Source: Thauera humireducens
GTDB lineage: Bacteria > Pseudomonadota > Gammaproteobacteria > Burkholderiales > Rhodocyclaceae
DNA length: 64,000 bases
NCBI RefSeq assembly: GCF_001051995.2
Contig: NZ_CP014646.1
Location: 744,001-808,000 of the forward strand
Reading direction: 5' to 3'
The translations under genes were made by a program, and so were the position numbers. Under the pieces are notes generated by a model. The model searched no databases, was not told where the DNA came from, and was given only the letters and a program-made list of their open reading frames with translations. How positions within the stretch are numbered: the first letter of the stretch is position 1; each line of letters opens with the position of its first letter. Positions 34,192 to 41,830 of this stretch are shown here, in pieces.

Positions 34192-35040
34192 TCAGAGCCG
34201 GCGCAGCAGATCGAGCGGGCTGTCGTGGGGGATTGAACCCGGACGCGCCAGATGCAGGTAGCGCTGCGTGGTCGACAGGTGGCCGTGGCCCAGGAGCTTC
34301 GCGAGCGTGGCAAGATCGACGCCGGCCTCCAGCAGATGGGTGGCGAAGGCGTGGCGTAGCGTGTGGATGCCGCCCGTCTTGGTGATGCCGGCCCGATCGC
34401 GGGCACGGTAGTACGCACGTTGCGCACTGCTGACGTCGAATGGCCGGGCGGCGTCGGTGGTGCGAGGGAACAGCCAGTCGCGGGGTTTGCAGATGCGCCA
34501 ATAGACGCGCAGCGCTTCGAGCAGGCTCGGACTGAGCAGCGTGTAGCGATCCTTGCCACCCTTGCCCGCCACCACCCTGATGCACATGCGATCCGGCGCG
34601 CTGTCGATGTCGGCGACGCGCAGCGCGCACACCTCGGACACCCGCAGTCCGGCCGCGTAAGCCGTCATCAACAGCGTGCGCGTGCGCAGATTGGCGGCCG
34701 CCTCGAACAGGCGCGCCAGTTCCTCGCGCGAGAGGATCTCCGGCTGACGCTGCGGCGTGTGCGCGTAGGGAATCGTGATGGCCTCGGCCGTGCGGCCCAG
34801 CACGATGTCGAAGAAGAACTTCAGGGCGCACACGGCTTGGTTCACGGTGGTGTAGGCCAGGTGCCGCTCGGTGATCCGGTGCAGCAGCCAGGCCTTCACC
34901 TGTGCGGCATCGAGGCGGTCGGGACTGCAGTGGTAGTGCGCGGCCAACTGCGCCACCACCGACAGGTAGGCCTGCTGCGTGCGCCGTGCCAATCCGCGCA
35001 GCACCATCGCGTCGATCATCTGCTGACGTAAGGGGCTCAT
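34192..35040 (-). CDS. Tyrosine recombinase of the IS91-family element
   Basis: ATG 35040 (MSPLRQQMIDAMVLRGL) gives 282 residues; an earlier in-frame ATG at 35079 is less likely. A SAM-like core-binding domain (TQQAYLSVVAQLAAHY) and a catalytic domain (AYAAGLRVSEVCALRVADID, HTLRHAFATHLLEAG, LGHGHLSTTQRYLHL) carry Arg, His-x-x-Arg, His and Tyr. Phage-integrase-like genes of this type accompany several IS91-family transposases; their role may be resolving transposition products. It should not be confused with IntI1, whose extra helix is absent. Confidence 0.92.
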   Translation of the reverse strand: MSPLRQQMIDAMVLRGLARRTQQAYLSVVAQLAAHYHCSPDRLDAAQVKAWLLHRITERHLAYTTVNQAVCALKFFFDIVLGRTAEAITIPYAHTPQRQPEILSREELARLFEAAANLRTRTLLMTAYAAGLRVSEVCALRVADIDSAPDRMCIRVVAGKGGKDRYTLLSPSLLEALRVYWRICKPRDWLFPRTTDAARPFDVSSAQRAYYRARDRAGITKTGGIHTLRHAFATHLLEAGVDLATLAKLLGHGHLSTTQRYLHLARPGSIPHDSPLDLLRRL

Positions 35041-35156
35041 GACACTTCTCCTTGAACGCGGGGACATCCCCGGTTTCAAGGTAGGTCGTCGTCGCAGACG
35101 TCATGAAAAACGCGGTGGCGCTTGGGTTCGCGGCCACCGCGTCAGCGGTTTAGTTC

Positions 35157-35214
35157 AACTTTGTTTTAGGGCGACTGCCCTGCTGCGTAACATCGTTGCT
35201 GCTCCATAACATCA
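35157..35214 (-). other. attI1: attI1 recombination site (second integron)
   Basis: Same sequence as 10838-10895, ending CCTAAAACAAAGTT on the minus strand, then directly the IS91-family element's target tetranucleotide. Confidence 0.9.
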
Positions 35215-35265
35215 AACATCGACCCACGGCGTAACGCGCTTGCTGCTTGGATGCCCGAGGCATAG

Positions 35266-35283
35266 ACTGTACAAAAAAACAGT
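35266..35283. promoter_or_regulatory. LexA box upstream of the truncated intI1
   Basis: Third copy of ACTGTACAAAAAAACAGT, ending 11 bases before the intI1 start. Confidence 0.82.
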
Positions 35284-35294
35284 CATAACAAGCC

Positions 35295-35880
35295 ATGAAA
35301 ACCGCCACTGCGCCGTTACCACCGCTGCGTTCGGTCAAGGTTCTGGACCAGTTGCGTGAGCGCATACGCTACTTGCATTACAGCTTACGAACCGAACAGG
35401 CTTATGTCCACTGGGTTCGTGCCTTCATCCGTTTCCACGGTGTGCGTCACCCGGCAACCTTGGGCAGCAGCGAAGTCGAGGCATTTCTGTCCTGGCTGGC
35501 GAACGAGCGCAAGGTTTCGGTCTCCACGCATCGTCAGGCATTGGCGGCCTTGCTGTTCTTCTACGGCAAGGTGCTGTGCACGGATCTGCCCTGGCTTCAG
35601 GAGATCGGAAGACCTCGGCCGTCGCGGCGCTTGCCGGTGGTGCTGACCCCGGATGAAGTGGTTCGCATCCTCGGTTTTCTGGAAGGCGAGCATCGTTTGT
35701 TCGCCCAGCTTCTGTATGGAACGGGCATGCGGATCAGTGAGGGTTTGCAACTGCGGGTCAAGGATCTGGATTTCGATCACGGCACGATCATCGTGCGGGA
35801 GGGCAAGGGCTCCAAGGATCGGGCCTTGATGTTACCCGAGAGCTTGGCACCCAGCCTGCGCGAGCAGCTGTCGCGTGCAC
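35295..35880 (+). pseudogene. intI1: intI1, 3' end removed by IS6100
   Basis: The first ~195 codons of IntI1 are intact (through [19 protein letters not shown]), then the IS6100 end begins at 35881. The frame continues 27 codons into IS6100 before stopping. The His-x-x-Arg and Tyr catalytic residues are lost, so no recombinase is made. The promoter Pc and attI1 remain and could still serve cassette expression and be acted on by the intact IntI1 elsewhere. Confidence 0.96.
35382..35410 (-). promoter_or_regulatory. Pc cassette promoter, PcW type
   Basis: -35 TGGACA (35405-35410), 17-base spacer, -10 TAAGCT (35382-35387), without the TG extension: the weak PcW form. It points at the IS91-family element, ereA and aadA2. 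Confidence 0.9.
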
Positions 35881-36760
35881 GGCTCTGTTGCAAAGATTGG
35901 CGGCAGTCAGAGGTAGGCTGTCGCTCTGCGCCGATCAGGCGGCTGCTGCGAAATGGTGGTTGAGCATGCCCATGGCCTCCGTCAGCGCCGAGGGCCCAAT
36001 GCCAAAAGCTCTCTCCACAAGGCGCACCTCGCCCCTGATGCCGGGCTGCAGGCACCAGGGGCGAGCCTGTCCTTTGCGCAGGGCTCGCATGACTTCGAAT
36101 CCCTTGATCGTGGCATAGGCCGTGGGGATCGATTTGAAACCGCGCACCGGCTTGATCAGTATCTTGAGCTTTCCGTGATCGGCCTCGATCACGTTATTGA
36201 GATACTTCACCTGCCGGTGGGCCGTCTCCCGGTCCAGCTTTCCTTCGCGCTTCAATTCGGTGATCGCTGCACCATAGCTCGGCGCTTTGTCGGTATTGAG
36301 CGTGGCAGGCTTTTCCCAGTGCTTCAGGCCTCGCAGGGCCTTGCCCAGGAACCGCTTCGCTGCCTTGGCGCTGCGGGTCGGCGACAGGTAGAAATCGATC
36401 GTGTCGCCCCGCTTGTCGACTGCCCGGTACAGGTAGGTCCACTTGCCCCGCACCTTGACGTAGGTTTCATCCAGGCGCCAGCTCGGATCAAAGCCACGCC
36501 GCCAGAACCAGCGCAGCCGCTTCTCCATCTCCGGGGCGTAGCACTGGACCCAGCGATAGATCGTCGTATGGTCGACCGAAATGCCGCGTTCCGCCAGCAT
36601 TTCCTCAAGGTCGCGATAGCTGATCGGATAGCGACAATACCAGCGCACCGCCCACAGGATCACATCACCCTGGAAATGGCGCCACTTGAAATCCGTCATC
36701 GTTCCGTCCGTCCAATCTCCGCCAAGCATGCTCAAGCTTCACGATTTTTGCAACAGAGCC
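35881..36760. mobile_element. IS6100: IS6100 (880 bp)
   Basis: Exact ends GGCTCTGTTGCAAA (35881) and TTTGCAACAGAGCC (36747-36760), 880 bp apart, the size of IS6100. No flanking duplication: the left side is intI1 (CGTGCAC) and the right side is toxin codon 6, so it marks a deletion or rearrangement. Confidence 0.97.
35935..36699 (-). CDS. tnpA: IS6100 transposase (IS6 family)
   Basis: ATG 36699 ([16 protein letters not shown]) gives 254 residues. DDE motifs of the IS6 family: [37 protein letters not shown]. The N-terminal helix-turn-helix is [20 protein letters not shown]. Full length. IS6100 commonly ends class 1 integrons near IRt and moves replicatively, fusing or deleting neighbouring DNA, which fits the truncated intI1 on one side and truncated toxin on the other. 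Confidence 0.98.
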
Positions 36761-37201
36761 GTCCAAACAACCCTCACGCCTGGCTCGCCACACTGGCACG
36801 CCGTGCGGCGAATTCGGCCTCAACTTCATCGTTCGACCGCCCCAATCCAGCGCGCATCGAAGCCCGGCCGGCTTCGACCTTGCGGCGCAGGAACTCGTCG
36901 TACTCGCGCGACTCGCGCTGGCGCTGAACGAACTCGCGCATCAGCTCGCGCAGCACTTGCGACGCCGGGCGATGGGCCGCCTCGGCTTCGGCCATAAACT
37001 CGGCGCGCAACTCAGGCTCCAGCTTCATCGTGAAAACGGCTTGTTTTGACATTATCGGGGCCTCCTGCCACTTGATACTAACAAAGTATATACGCCGTCA
37101 TTACTAAGCGCTATTCACAGAACGCTGCAAGGCGGGCGTGCGCTAGGCCAAGGCCTGTCGGAAAACATTTGTTTTTCGACAGGCCTTCAACGATCCTCTG
37201 C
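36761..37201. repeat. Right copy of the 441-bp direct repeat (antitoxin and res-proximal DNA)
   Basis: Matches 21102-21542 apart from two mismatches I could find. It is bounded on the left by IS6100 and continues on the right into the intact res and tnpR. The two copies are 15.7 kb apart in direct orientation. Confidence 0.93.
36774..37052 (-). CDS. Orphan antitoxin (second copy)
   Basis: Identical 92-residue protein to the antitoxin at 21115-21393, with the same ribosome binding site. Its toxin partner is reduced to the first six codons (36761-36777) before IS6100, so only the antitoxin is made. An extra antitoxin source could weaken the addiction effect of the intact pair, or co-regulate it. 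Confidence 0.9.
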   Translation of the reverse strand: MSKQAVFTMKLEPELRAEFMAEAEAAHRPASQVLRELMREFVQRQRESREYDEFLRRKVEAGRASMRAGLGRSNDEVEAEFAARRASVASQA

Positions 37202-37290
37202 ACCAACCTCCGAGTGGCCGCAAAATTGTGCGGAAAACTCTGTCGCCAGACGCTACCATACGGAAACCTCGTCTTAATGGTTTTCCGCTT
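37053..37290. promoter_or_regulatory. res: Intergenic res region between antitoxin and tnpR
   Basis: Divergent promoters should lie here. Dyads that could be resolvase-binding subsites: CGGAAACC ... GGTTTTCCG (37261-37287) just before the tnpR start, and GCGGAAAAC at 37230-37238, whose reverse complement is at 37280-37288. An 11-bp inverted repeat (37150-37160, 37177-37187) lies on the antitoxin side. I could not delimit the three subsites exactly. Confidence 0.6.
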
Positions 37291-37884
37291 ATGTTGGTAG
37301 GTTACATGCGCGTGTCGTCGGACTCCGACCGCCAGAGCACGAACTTGCAGCGCGATGCGCTGCTCGCCGTCGGCGTCGATGCGCGGCATCTGTTCGAGGA
37401 TCATGCTTCCGGCGCGAAGGACGACCGCGCGGGCCTGGCGCGGGCGCTCGAATTCGTTCGCCCTGGCGACGTGTTGGTCGTGTGGAAGCTCGACCGGCTC
37501 GGCCGTTCGTTGTCGCACTTGCTCGCCATCGTGACCTCGCTCAAGGAAAAGCAGGTGGCGTTCCGCTCGCTGACGGAGAACCTGGATACCACGACGCCCT
37601 CGGGCGAGTTTCTGTTCCAGGTGTTCGGCGCGCTCGCGCAGTACGAACGCGCCTTGATCCAGGAACGTGTCGTCGCCGGTCTGGCTGCCGCCCGCAAACG
37701 CGGCCGGATCGGCGGCCGGCCGCAGGCGATCACCGGCGAGAAGCTGGAGGCCATCGTCGCTGCGCTCGATGGCGGCATGTCCAAGGCGGCGGTGTGCCGC
37801 AACTTCGGCGTCAAGCGAACCACGCTGATCGAGACCCTGGCACGGGTTGGTTGGACGGGCTCTCGTGGAGCGTCATCGCGATGA
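37291..37884 (+). CDS. tnpR: Serine resolvase TnpR
   Basis: ATG 37291 (MLVGYMRVSSDSDRQSTNLQ) gives 197 residues; an upstream in-frame start at 37228 would run through res and is rejected. The nucleophilic Ser is in YMRVSSDSDRQ; the conserved catalytic stretch KLDRLGRSLSHLL and the E-helix EFLFQVFGALAQYERALI are present; the C-terminal helix-turn-helix is MSKAAVCRNFGVKRTTLIETL. It resolves the cointegrate formed in transposition, by recombination at res. The stop overlaps the tnpA start (ATGA, 37881-37884). Confidence 0.96.
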   Translation: MLVGYMRVSSDSDRQSTNLQRDALLAVGVDARHLFEDHASGAKDDRAGLARALEFVRPGDVLVVWKLDRLGRSLSHLLAIVTSLKEKQVAFRSLTENLDTTTPSGEFLFQVFGALAQYERALIQERVVAGLAAARKRGRIGGRPQAITGEKLEAIVAALDGGMSKAAVCRNFGVKRTTLIETLARVGWTGSRGASSR

Positions 37885-40800
37885 CGACCAAGAGCGAACG
37901 ATTGACCGTCCTGTCGGACGCCGAGCAGGAAGCCCTGTACGGCCTGCCGGACTTCGACGACGCCCAGCGGCTGGAATACTTGGCGTTGACTGAAACCGAA
38001 CTGGCGCTCGCCAGCAGCCGGCCTGGTCTCCATGCACAGGTCTATTGCATCTTGCAGATCGGTTACTTCAAGGCCAAGCATGCCTTCTTCCGCTTCGACT
38101 GGAGTGAGGTCGAGCACGATTGCGCCTTCGTGCTGAGCCGCTACTTCCACGGCGAGTCCTTCGAGCACAAGCCAATCTCCAAGCACGAGCACTACACCCA
38201 GCGCGAGTGGATTGCCGATCTGTTCGGCTACCGGCCGTGGGCGGCCGAGTTCCTGGCGCAGCTCGCGCAGCAGGCCGCGCAGACCGTGCGGCGCGACGTG
38301 ATGCCGGGGTTCATCGCCGCCGAGCTGATCGTCTGGCTAAACGAGCACAAGATCATCCGGCCCGGCTATACCACCCTGCAAGAGCTGGTGAGCGAAGCCC
38401 TGTCCGCCGAGCGTCGGCGGCTGGCTGGCCTGCTGTCGGAAGTGTTGGACGAATCGGCCAAGGCCGCGCTGGGTCGGCTTCTAGTGCGTGACGACACCCT
38501 GTCGCAATTGGCGGCGCTCAAGCAGGACGCCAAGGACTTTGGCTGGCGTCAGATGGCCCGCGAACGCGAAAAGCGCGCCACGCTGGAGCCGCTGCACCGG
38601 ATCGCCAAGGCGCTGCTGCCCAAGCTCGGCGTCTCGCAGCAGAATCTGCTGTACTACGCCAGCCTGGCGAACTTCTACACCGTCCACGATCTACGCAACC
38701 TGAAGGCCGATCAGACCTACCTCTACCTGCTTTGCTATGCCTGGGTGCGCTACCGGCAGCTTTCCGACAACCTGGTCGATGCGATGGCCTACCACATGAA
38801 GCAGTTGGAGGACGAAAGCAGTGCGGGCGCAAAGCAATCCTTTGTCGCCGAGCAGGTGCGCCGTCAGCAAGACACACCGCAGGTCGGCCGCCTGCTGTCG
38901 CTTTACATCGACGACAGCGTGCCCGATCCCACGCCGTTCGGCGATGTGCGCCAGCGCGCCTACAAAATCATGCCCCGCGATACGCTGCAAACCACCGCGC
39001 AGCGCATGAGCGTGAAGCCGGTGAGCAAGCTGGCTTTGCACTGGCAGGCGGTGGACGGCCTGGCTGAGCGCATCCGCCGCCATCTTCGGCCGCTGTATGT
39101 CGCGCTCGACCTCGCTGGCACTGATCCGGGCAGCCCGTGGCTCGTGGCGCTGGCCTGGGCCAAGGACGTGTTCGCCAAACAGCAGCGCCTATCGCAACGG
39201 CCGCTCGCCGAATGTCCAGCGGCCACGCTGCCGAAACGCTTGCGACCGTACCTGCTGACCTTCGATGCCGATGGCAAGCCGACGGGCCTGCATGCCGACC
39301 GCTACGAGTTCTGGCTGTACCGCCAGGTCAGGAAGCGCTTCCAGTCGGGTGAACTCTACCTCGACGACAGCTTGCAGCACCGGCATTTTTCCGACGAGCT
39401 GGTTTCGCTGGAGGAGAAGGCCGCCGTGCTGGCGCAGATCGACATCCCGTTCCTGCGGCAGCCACTCGATGCCCAGCTCGATGCACTCGCGACCGAGCTG
39501 CGCTCTCAGTGGCTTGCCTTCAACCGCGAGCTGAAGCAGGGAAAGCTGACGCACTTGGAATACGACAAGGACACGCAGAAGCTGACATGGCGCAAGCCCA
39601 AGGGCGAGAACCAGAAGGCGCGCGAGAAGGCGTTCTACGAGCAACTGCCGTTCTGCGACGTGGCCGACGTGTTCCGCTTCGTCAACGGCCAGTGCCAGTT
39701 CCTGTCGGCGCTGACGCCTTTGCAGCCGCGCTATGCGAAGAAGGTCGCCGACGCCGACAGCCTGATGGCGGTCATCATCGCGCAGGCGATGAACCACGGC
39801 AACCAGGTCATGGCACGCACCAGCGACATCCCGTACCACGTGCTGGAGAGCGCCTACCAACAGTACCTGCGCCACGCAACGCTGCACGCGGCCAACGACT
39901 GCATCAGCAACGCCATCGCCGCGCTGCCGATCTTCCCGTACTACTCGTTCGACCTCGATGCACTGTACGGTGCCGTCGATGGTCAGAAATTCGGCGTCGA
40001 GCGGCCGACCGTGAAAGCGCGCCACTCGCGCAAATACTTTGGGCGCGGCAAGGGCGTGGTCGCCTACACGCTGCTGTGCAACCACGTGCCGCTCAACGGC
40101 TACCTGATCGGCGCGCACGATTACGAGGCCCATCACGTGTTCGACATCTGGTATCGCAACACGTCGGACATCGTGCCGACCGCGATCACCGGCGACATGC
40201 ACAGCGTCAACAAGGCCAACTTCGCTATCCTCCACTGGTTCGGCCTGCGTTTCGAGCCGCGCTTCACCGACCTTGGCGATCAGTTGAAGGAGCTCTACAG
40301 TGCCGACGATCCGGCGCTGTACGATCAGTGCCTGATCCGGCCGGCCGGGAGAATCGACCGCGATCTCATAGTCAGCGAGAAGCCGAACCTCGACCAGATC
40401 GTCGCCACGCTCGGACTGAAGGAGATGACGCAGGGCACGCTGATCCGCAAGCTATGCACCTACACCGCGCCGAACCCGACGCGGCGCGCCGTGTTCGAGT
40501 TCGACAAGCTCATCCGCAGCATCTACACGCTGCGCTACCTGCGCGATCCACAACTGGAGCGCAACGTGCACCGCTCACAGAACCGCATCGAGTCCTATCA
40601 CCATCTACGCTCGACCATCGCCCAGGTCGGCGGCAAGAAGGAATTGACCGGGCGCACCGACATCGAAATTGAGATCAGCAACCAGTGCGCCAGGCTGATC
40701 GCCAACGCGGTCATCTTCTACAACTCGGCCATCCTCTCGCGGCTGCTGATGAAGTACGAGGTGAGCGGTAACGCCAAGGCGCACGCTCTCCTGACCCAGA

Positions 40801-40910
40801 TATCGCCGGCGGCCTGGCGGCACATCCTGCTGAACGGGCATTACACCTTCCAGAGCGACGGCAAGATGATCGACCTGGATGAGCTCGTGGCGGGGCTGGA
40901 ACTGGGATGA
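37881..40910 (+). CDS. tnpA: Tn3-family transposase TnpA
   Basis: ATG 37881 (MTTKSERLTVLSDAEQEALY) gives 1009 residues, the normal size for the family; a longer open frame upstream only shadows tnpR. The catalytic region shows DLDALYGAVDGQKFGVERP (first Asp), TAITGDMHSVNKANF (second Asp) and HRSQNRIESYHHLRS (Glu). The stop codon lies inside the right inverted end (40908-40910), typical of a compact Tn3 element. No frameshift is seen, so the element should be able to move, with replicative transposition producing cointegrates. Confidence 0.97.
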   Translation: MTTKSERLTVLSDAEQEALYGLPDFDDAQRLEYLALTETELALASSRPGLHAQVYCILQIGYFKAKHAFFRFDWSEVEHDCAFVLSRYFHGESFEHKPISKHEHYTQREWIADLFGYRPWAAEFLAQLAQQAAQTVRRDVMPGFIAAELIVWLNEHKIIRPGYTTLQELVSEALSAERRRLAGLLSEVLDESAKAALGRLLVRDDTLSQLAALKQDAKDFGWRQMAREREKRATLEPLHRIAKALLPKLGVSQQNLLYYASLANFYTVHDLRNLKADQTYLYLLCYAWVRYRQLSDNLVDAMAYHMKQLEDESSAGAKQSFVAEQVRRQQDTPQVGRLLSLYIDDSVPDPTPFGDVRQRAYKIMPRDTLQTTAQRMSVKPVSKLALHWQAVDGLAERIRRHLRPLYVALDLAGTDPGSPWLVALAWAKDVFAKQQRLSQRPLAECPAATLPKRLRPYLLTFDADGKPTGLHADRYEFWLYRQVRKRFQSGELYLDDSLQHRHFSDELVSLEEKAAVLAQIDIPFLRQPLDAQLDALATELRSQWLAFNRELKQGKLTHLEYDKDTQKLTWRKPKGENQKAREKAFYEQLPFCDVADVFRFVNGQCQFLSALTPLQPRYAKKVADADSLMAVIIAQAMNHGNQVMARTSDIPYHVLESAYQQYLRHATLHAANDCISNAIAALPIFPYYSFDLDALYGAVDGQKFGVERPTVKARHSRKYFGRGKGVVAYTLLCNHVPLNGYLIGAHDYEAHHVFDIWYRNTSDIVPTAITGDMHSVNKANFAILHWFGLRFEPRFTDLGDQLKELYSADDPALYDQCLIRPAGRIDRDLIVSEKPNLDQIVATLGLKEMTQGTLIRKLCTYTAPNPTRRAVFEFDKLIRSIYTLRYLRDPQLERNVHRSQNRIESYHHLRSTIAQVGGKKELTGRTDIEIEISNQCARLIANAVIFYNSAILSRLLMKYEVSGNAKAHALLTQISPAAWRHILLNGHYTFQSDGKMIDLDELVAGLELG

Positions 40911-40942
40911 CGGAAATTTCGGCGGTTCCGGCTTAGAACCCC
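40908..40942 (-). repeat. Right terminal inverted repeat of the transposon
   Basis: Reverse complement begins GGGGTTCTAAGCCGG and ends TTCCGTCA; matches the left end over 35 bp with one mismatch. Confidence 0.95.
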
Positions 40943-40947
40943 TGAGA
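40943..40947. repeat. Target site duplication TGAGA, right copy
   Basis: Identical to 7445-7449; duplicated chromosomal target. Confidence 0.96.
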
Positions 40948-41235
40948 CAGTCGGTTCGCGGCCACGACGCGGTGATCCGTTGGGGCGGCGAGGAGTTCGT
41001 GATCGTGCTCGATGCCTGCCGGCAGGCCACGGCGATCGATCTCGCCGAGCGCATTCGTGCGCGCGTCGCAGCCTATCGGGACAGTGAGGTCGGCAAGGTG
41101 ACCCTGTCCTTGGGACTCGCCACGCTGGCGCCCGGCGAAATGACGGACGCGCTCTTCGCGCGCGCGGACGCTGCGCTGTACCAGGCCAAGCGTGGTGGCC
41201 GCGACCGGCTGTCGATCGCGCCGCAGCCCGACTGA
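40948..41235 (+). pseudogene. Diguanylate cyclase, 3' part (carries the GGEEF signature)
   Basis: Continues the gene that starts at 6478. The codons run QSVRGHDAVIRWGGEEFVIV, then ARVAAYRDSEVGKVTLSLGLA and ADAALYQAKRGGRDRLS to the stop at 41235. GGEEF is the active-site loop of the GGDEF family. A frame from 40879 reads through the transposon end into this segment, but without the PAS domains and the N-terminal half of the catalytic domain it should not fold as an enzyme. Joined with 6478-7449 the ancestral protein has 419 residues. Confidence 0.93.
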
Positions 41236-41335
41236 GCGCGCGAGAGGGGCGGTCCACGGCCCGACAGCCTGCGTCGACGGGGGCTCTGTTGTATCCTTCG
41301 GCTTTGTCACACGTGGCAGCGGGTCTGTACTCTCG

Positions 41336-41830
41336 ATGAAAGTCTTCGGTTTCGCCGGCTGGTCCGGCTCGGGAAAGACCACCCTGGTCGAACGCCTGAT
41401 ACCCGAGTTCACGGCGCGCGGCTTGCGCGTCTCCGTCATCAAGCATGCGCATCACGGCTTCGATCTCGACAAGCCGGGCAAGGACTCCTGGCGCCATCGC
41501 GAAGCCGGTGCGACCCAGGTGCTGATGCTCTCCAACGACCGCTGGGTGCTGATGCACGAATTGCGCGGGGCCCCCGAGCCGACGCTGGATGAACAACTGC
41601 GTCTGCTCGAACCCTGCGACCTCGTGCTGATCGAAGGCTACAAGGCCGCGGCCGTGCCCAAGATCGAGATCCATCGGCCTGCGCACGGCAAATCGCCGCT
41701 GTGGCCCGAGAATCCGCACGTGGTGGCGGTGGCGAGCGACGCCGAGCTCGACTGTCCGTTGCCCTGCCTCCCGCTCAACGAGCCGGCCGTCATCGCCGGC
41801 TTCATCCTCGACTATCTGGATGTCCAATGA
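41336..41830 (+). CDS. mobB: Molybdopterin-guanine dinucleotide biosynthesis protein MobB
   Basis: ATG 41336 gives 164 residues (MKVFGFAGWSGSGKTTLVER). P-loop GWSGSGKTT at residues 8-16, then the MobB-type VIKHAHHGFDLDKPGKDSWR and PCDLVLIEGYKAAAVPKIEI. MobB is a GTPase that assists MobA in attaching GMP to molybdopterin. It is the first gene of mobB-moeA-moaD-moaE; its stop overlaps the moeA start (ATGA, 41827-41830). The upstream neighbour is the broken diguanylate cyclase, whose 3' end is 100 bases away. Confidence 0.95.
   Translation: MKVFGFAGWSGSGKTTLVERLIPEFTARGLRVSVIKHAHHGFDLDKPGKDSWRHREAGATQVLMLSNDRWVLMHELRGAPEPTLDEQLRLLEPCDLVLIEGYKAAAVPKIEIHRPAHGKSPLWPENPHVVAVASDAELDCPLPCLPLNEPAVIAGFILDYLDVQ

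Larger units (their letters stand above)
32736..35152. mobile_element. IS91-family element with accessory recombinase, at attI1
   Basis: About 2.4 kb. The oriIS-like left end contains the hairpin CCGCC-GCTCA-GGCGG (32740-32754) and is next to GAAC (32732-32735); the other end is next to GTTC (35153-35156). IS91-type elements target such tetranucleotides without making duplications. It separates attI1 from the remaining cassettes of the second integron. The stretch 32755-32994, downstream of the transposase, has no supported gene. Confidence 0.8.
7450..40942. mobile_element. Composite Tn3-family multiresistance transposon, 33,493 bp
   Basis: The boundaries are set by 35-bp inverted ends that begin GGGGTTCTAAGCCGG and end TTCCGTCA (one mismatch), flanked by the direct repeat TGAGA. 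Deleting the element and one TGAGA copy restores an uninterrupted diguanylate cyclase. The backbone carries tnpR, tnpA, a res region and a toxin-antitoxin pair; the cargo contains two class 1 integron arrays, an SGI1-like tetA(G)/floR block, several insertion sequences and an ABC-3C operon. The intact ends, target duplication and full-length tnpA suggest it arrived as one unit. Confidence 0.95.

Noticed and set aside
37228..37290. Upstream in-frame start for tnpR
   Set aside because: It would place 21 residues across the putative res dyads; the resolvase family starts at MLVGYMRVS.
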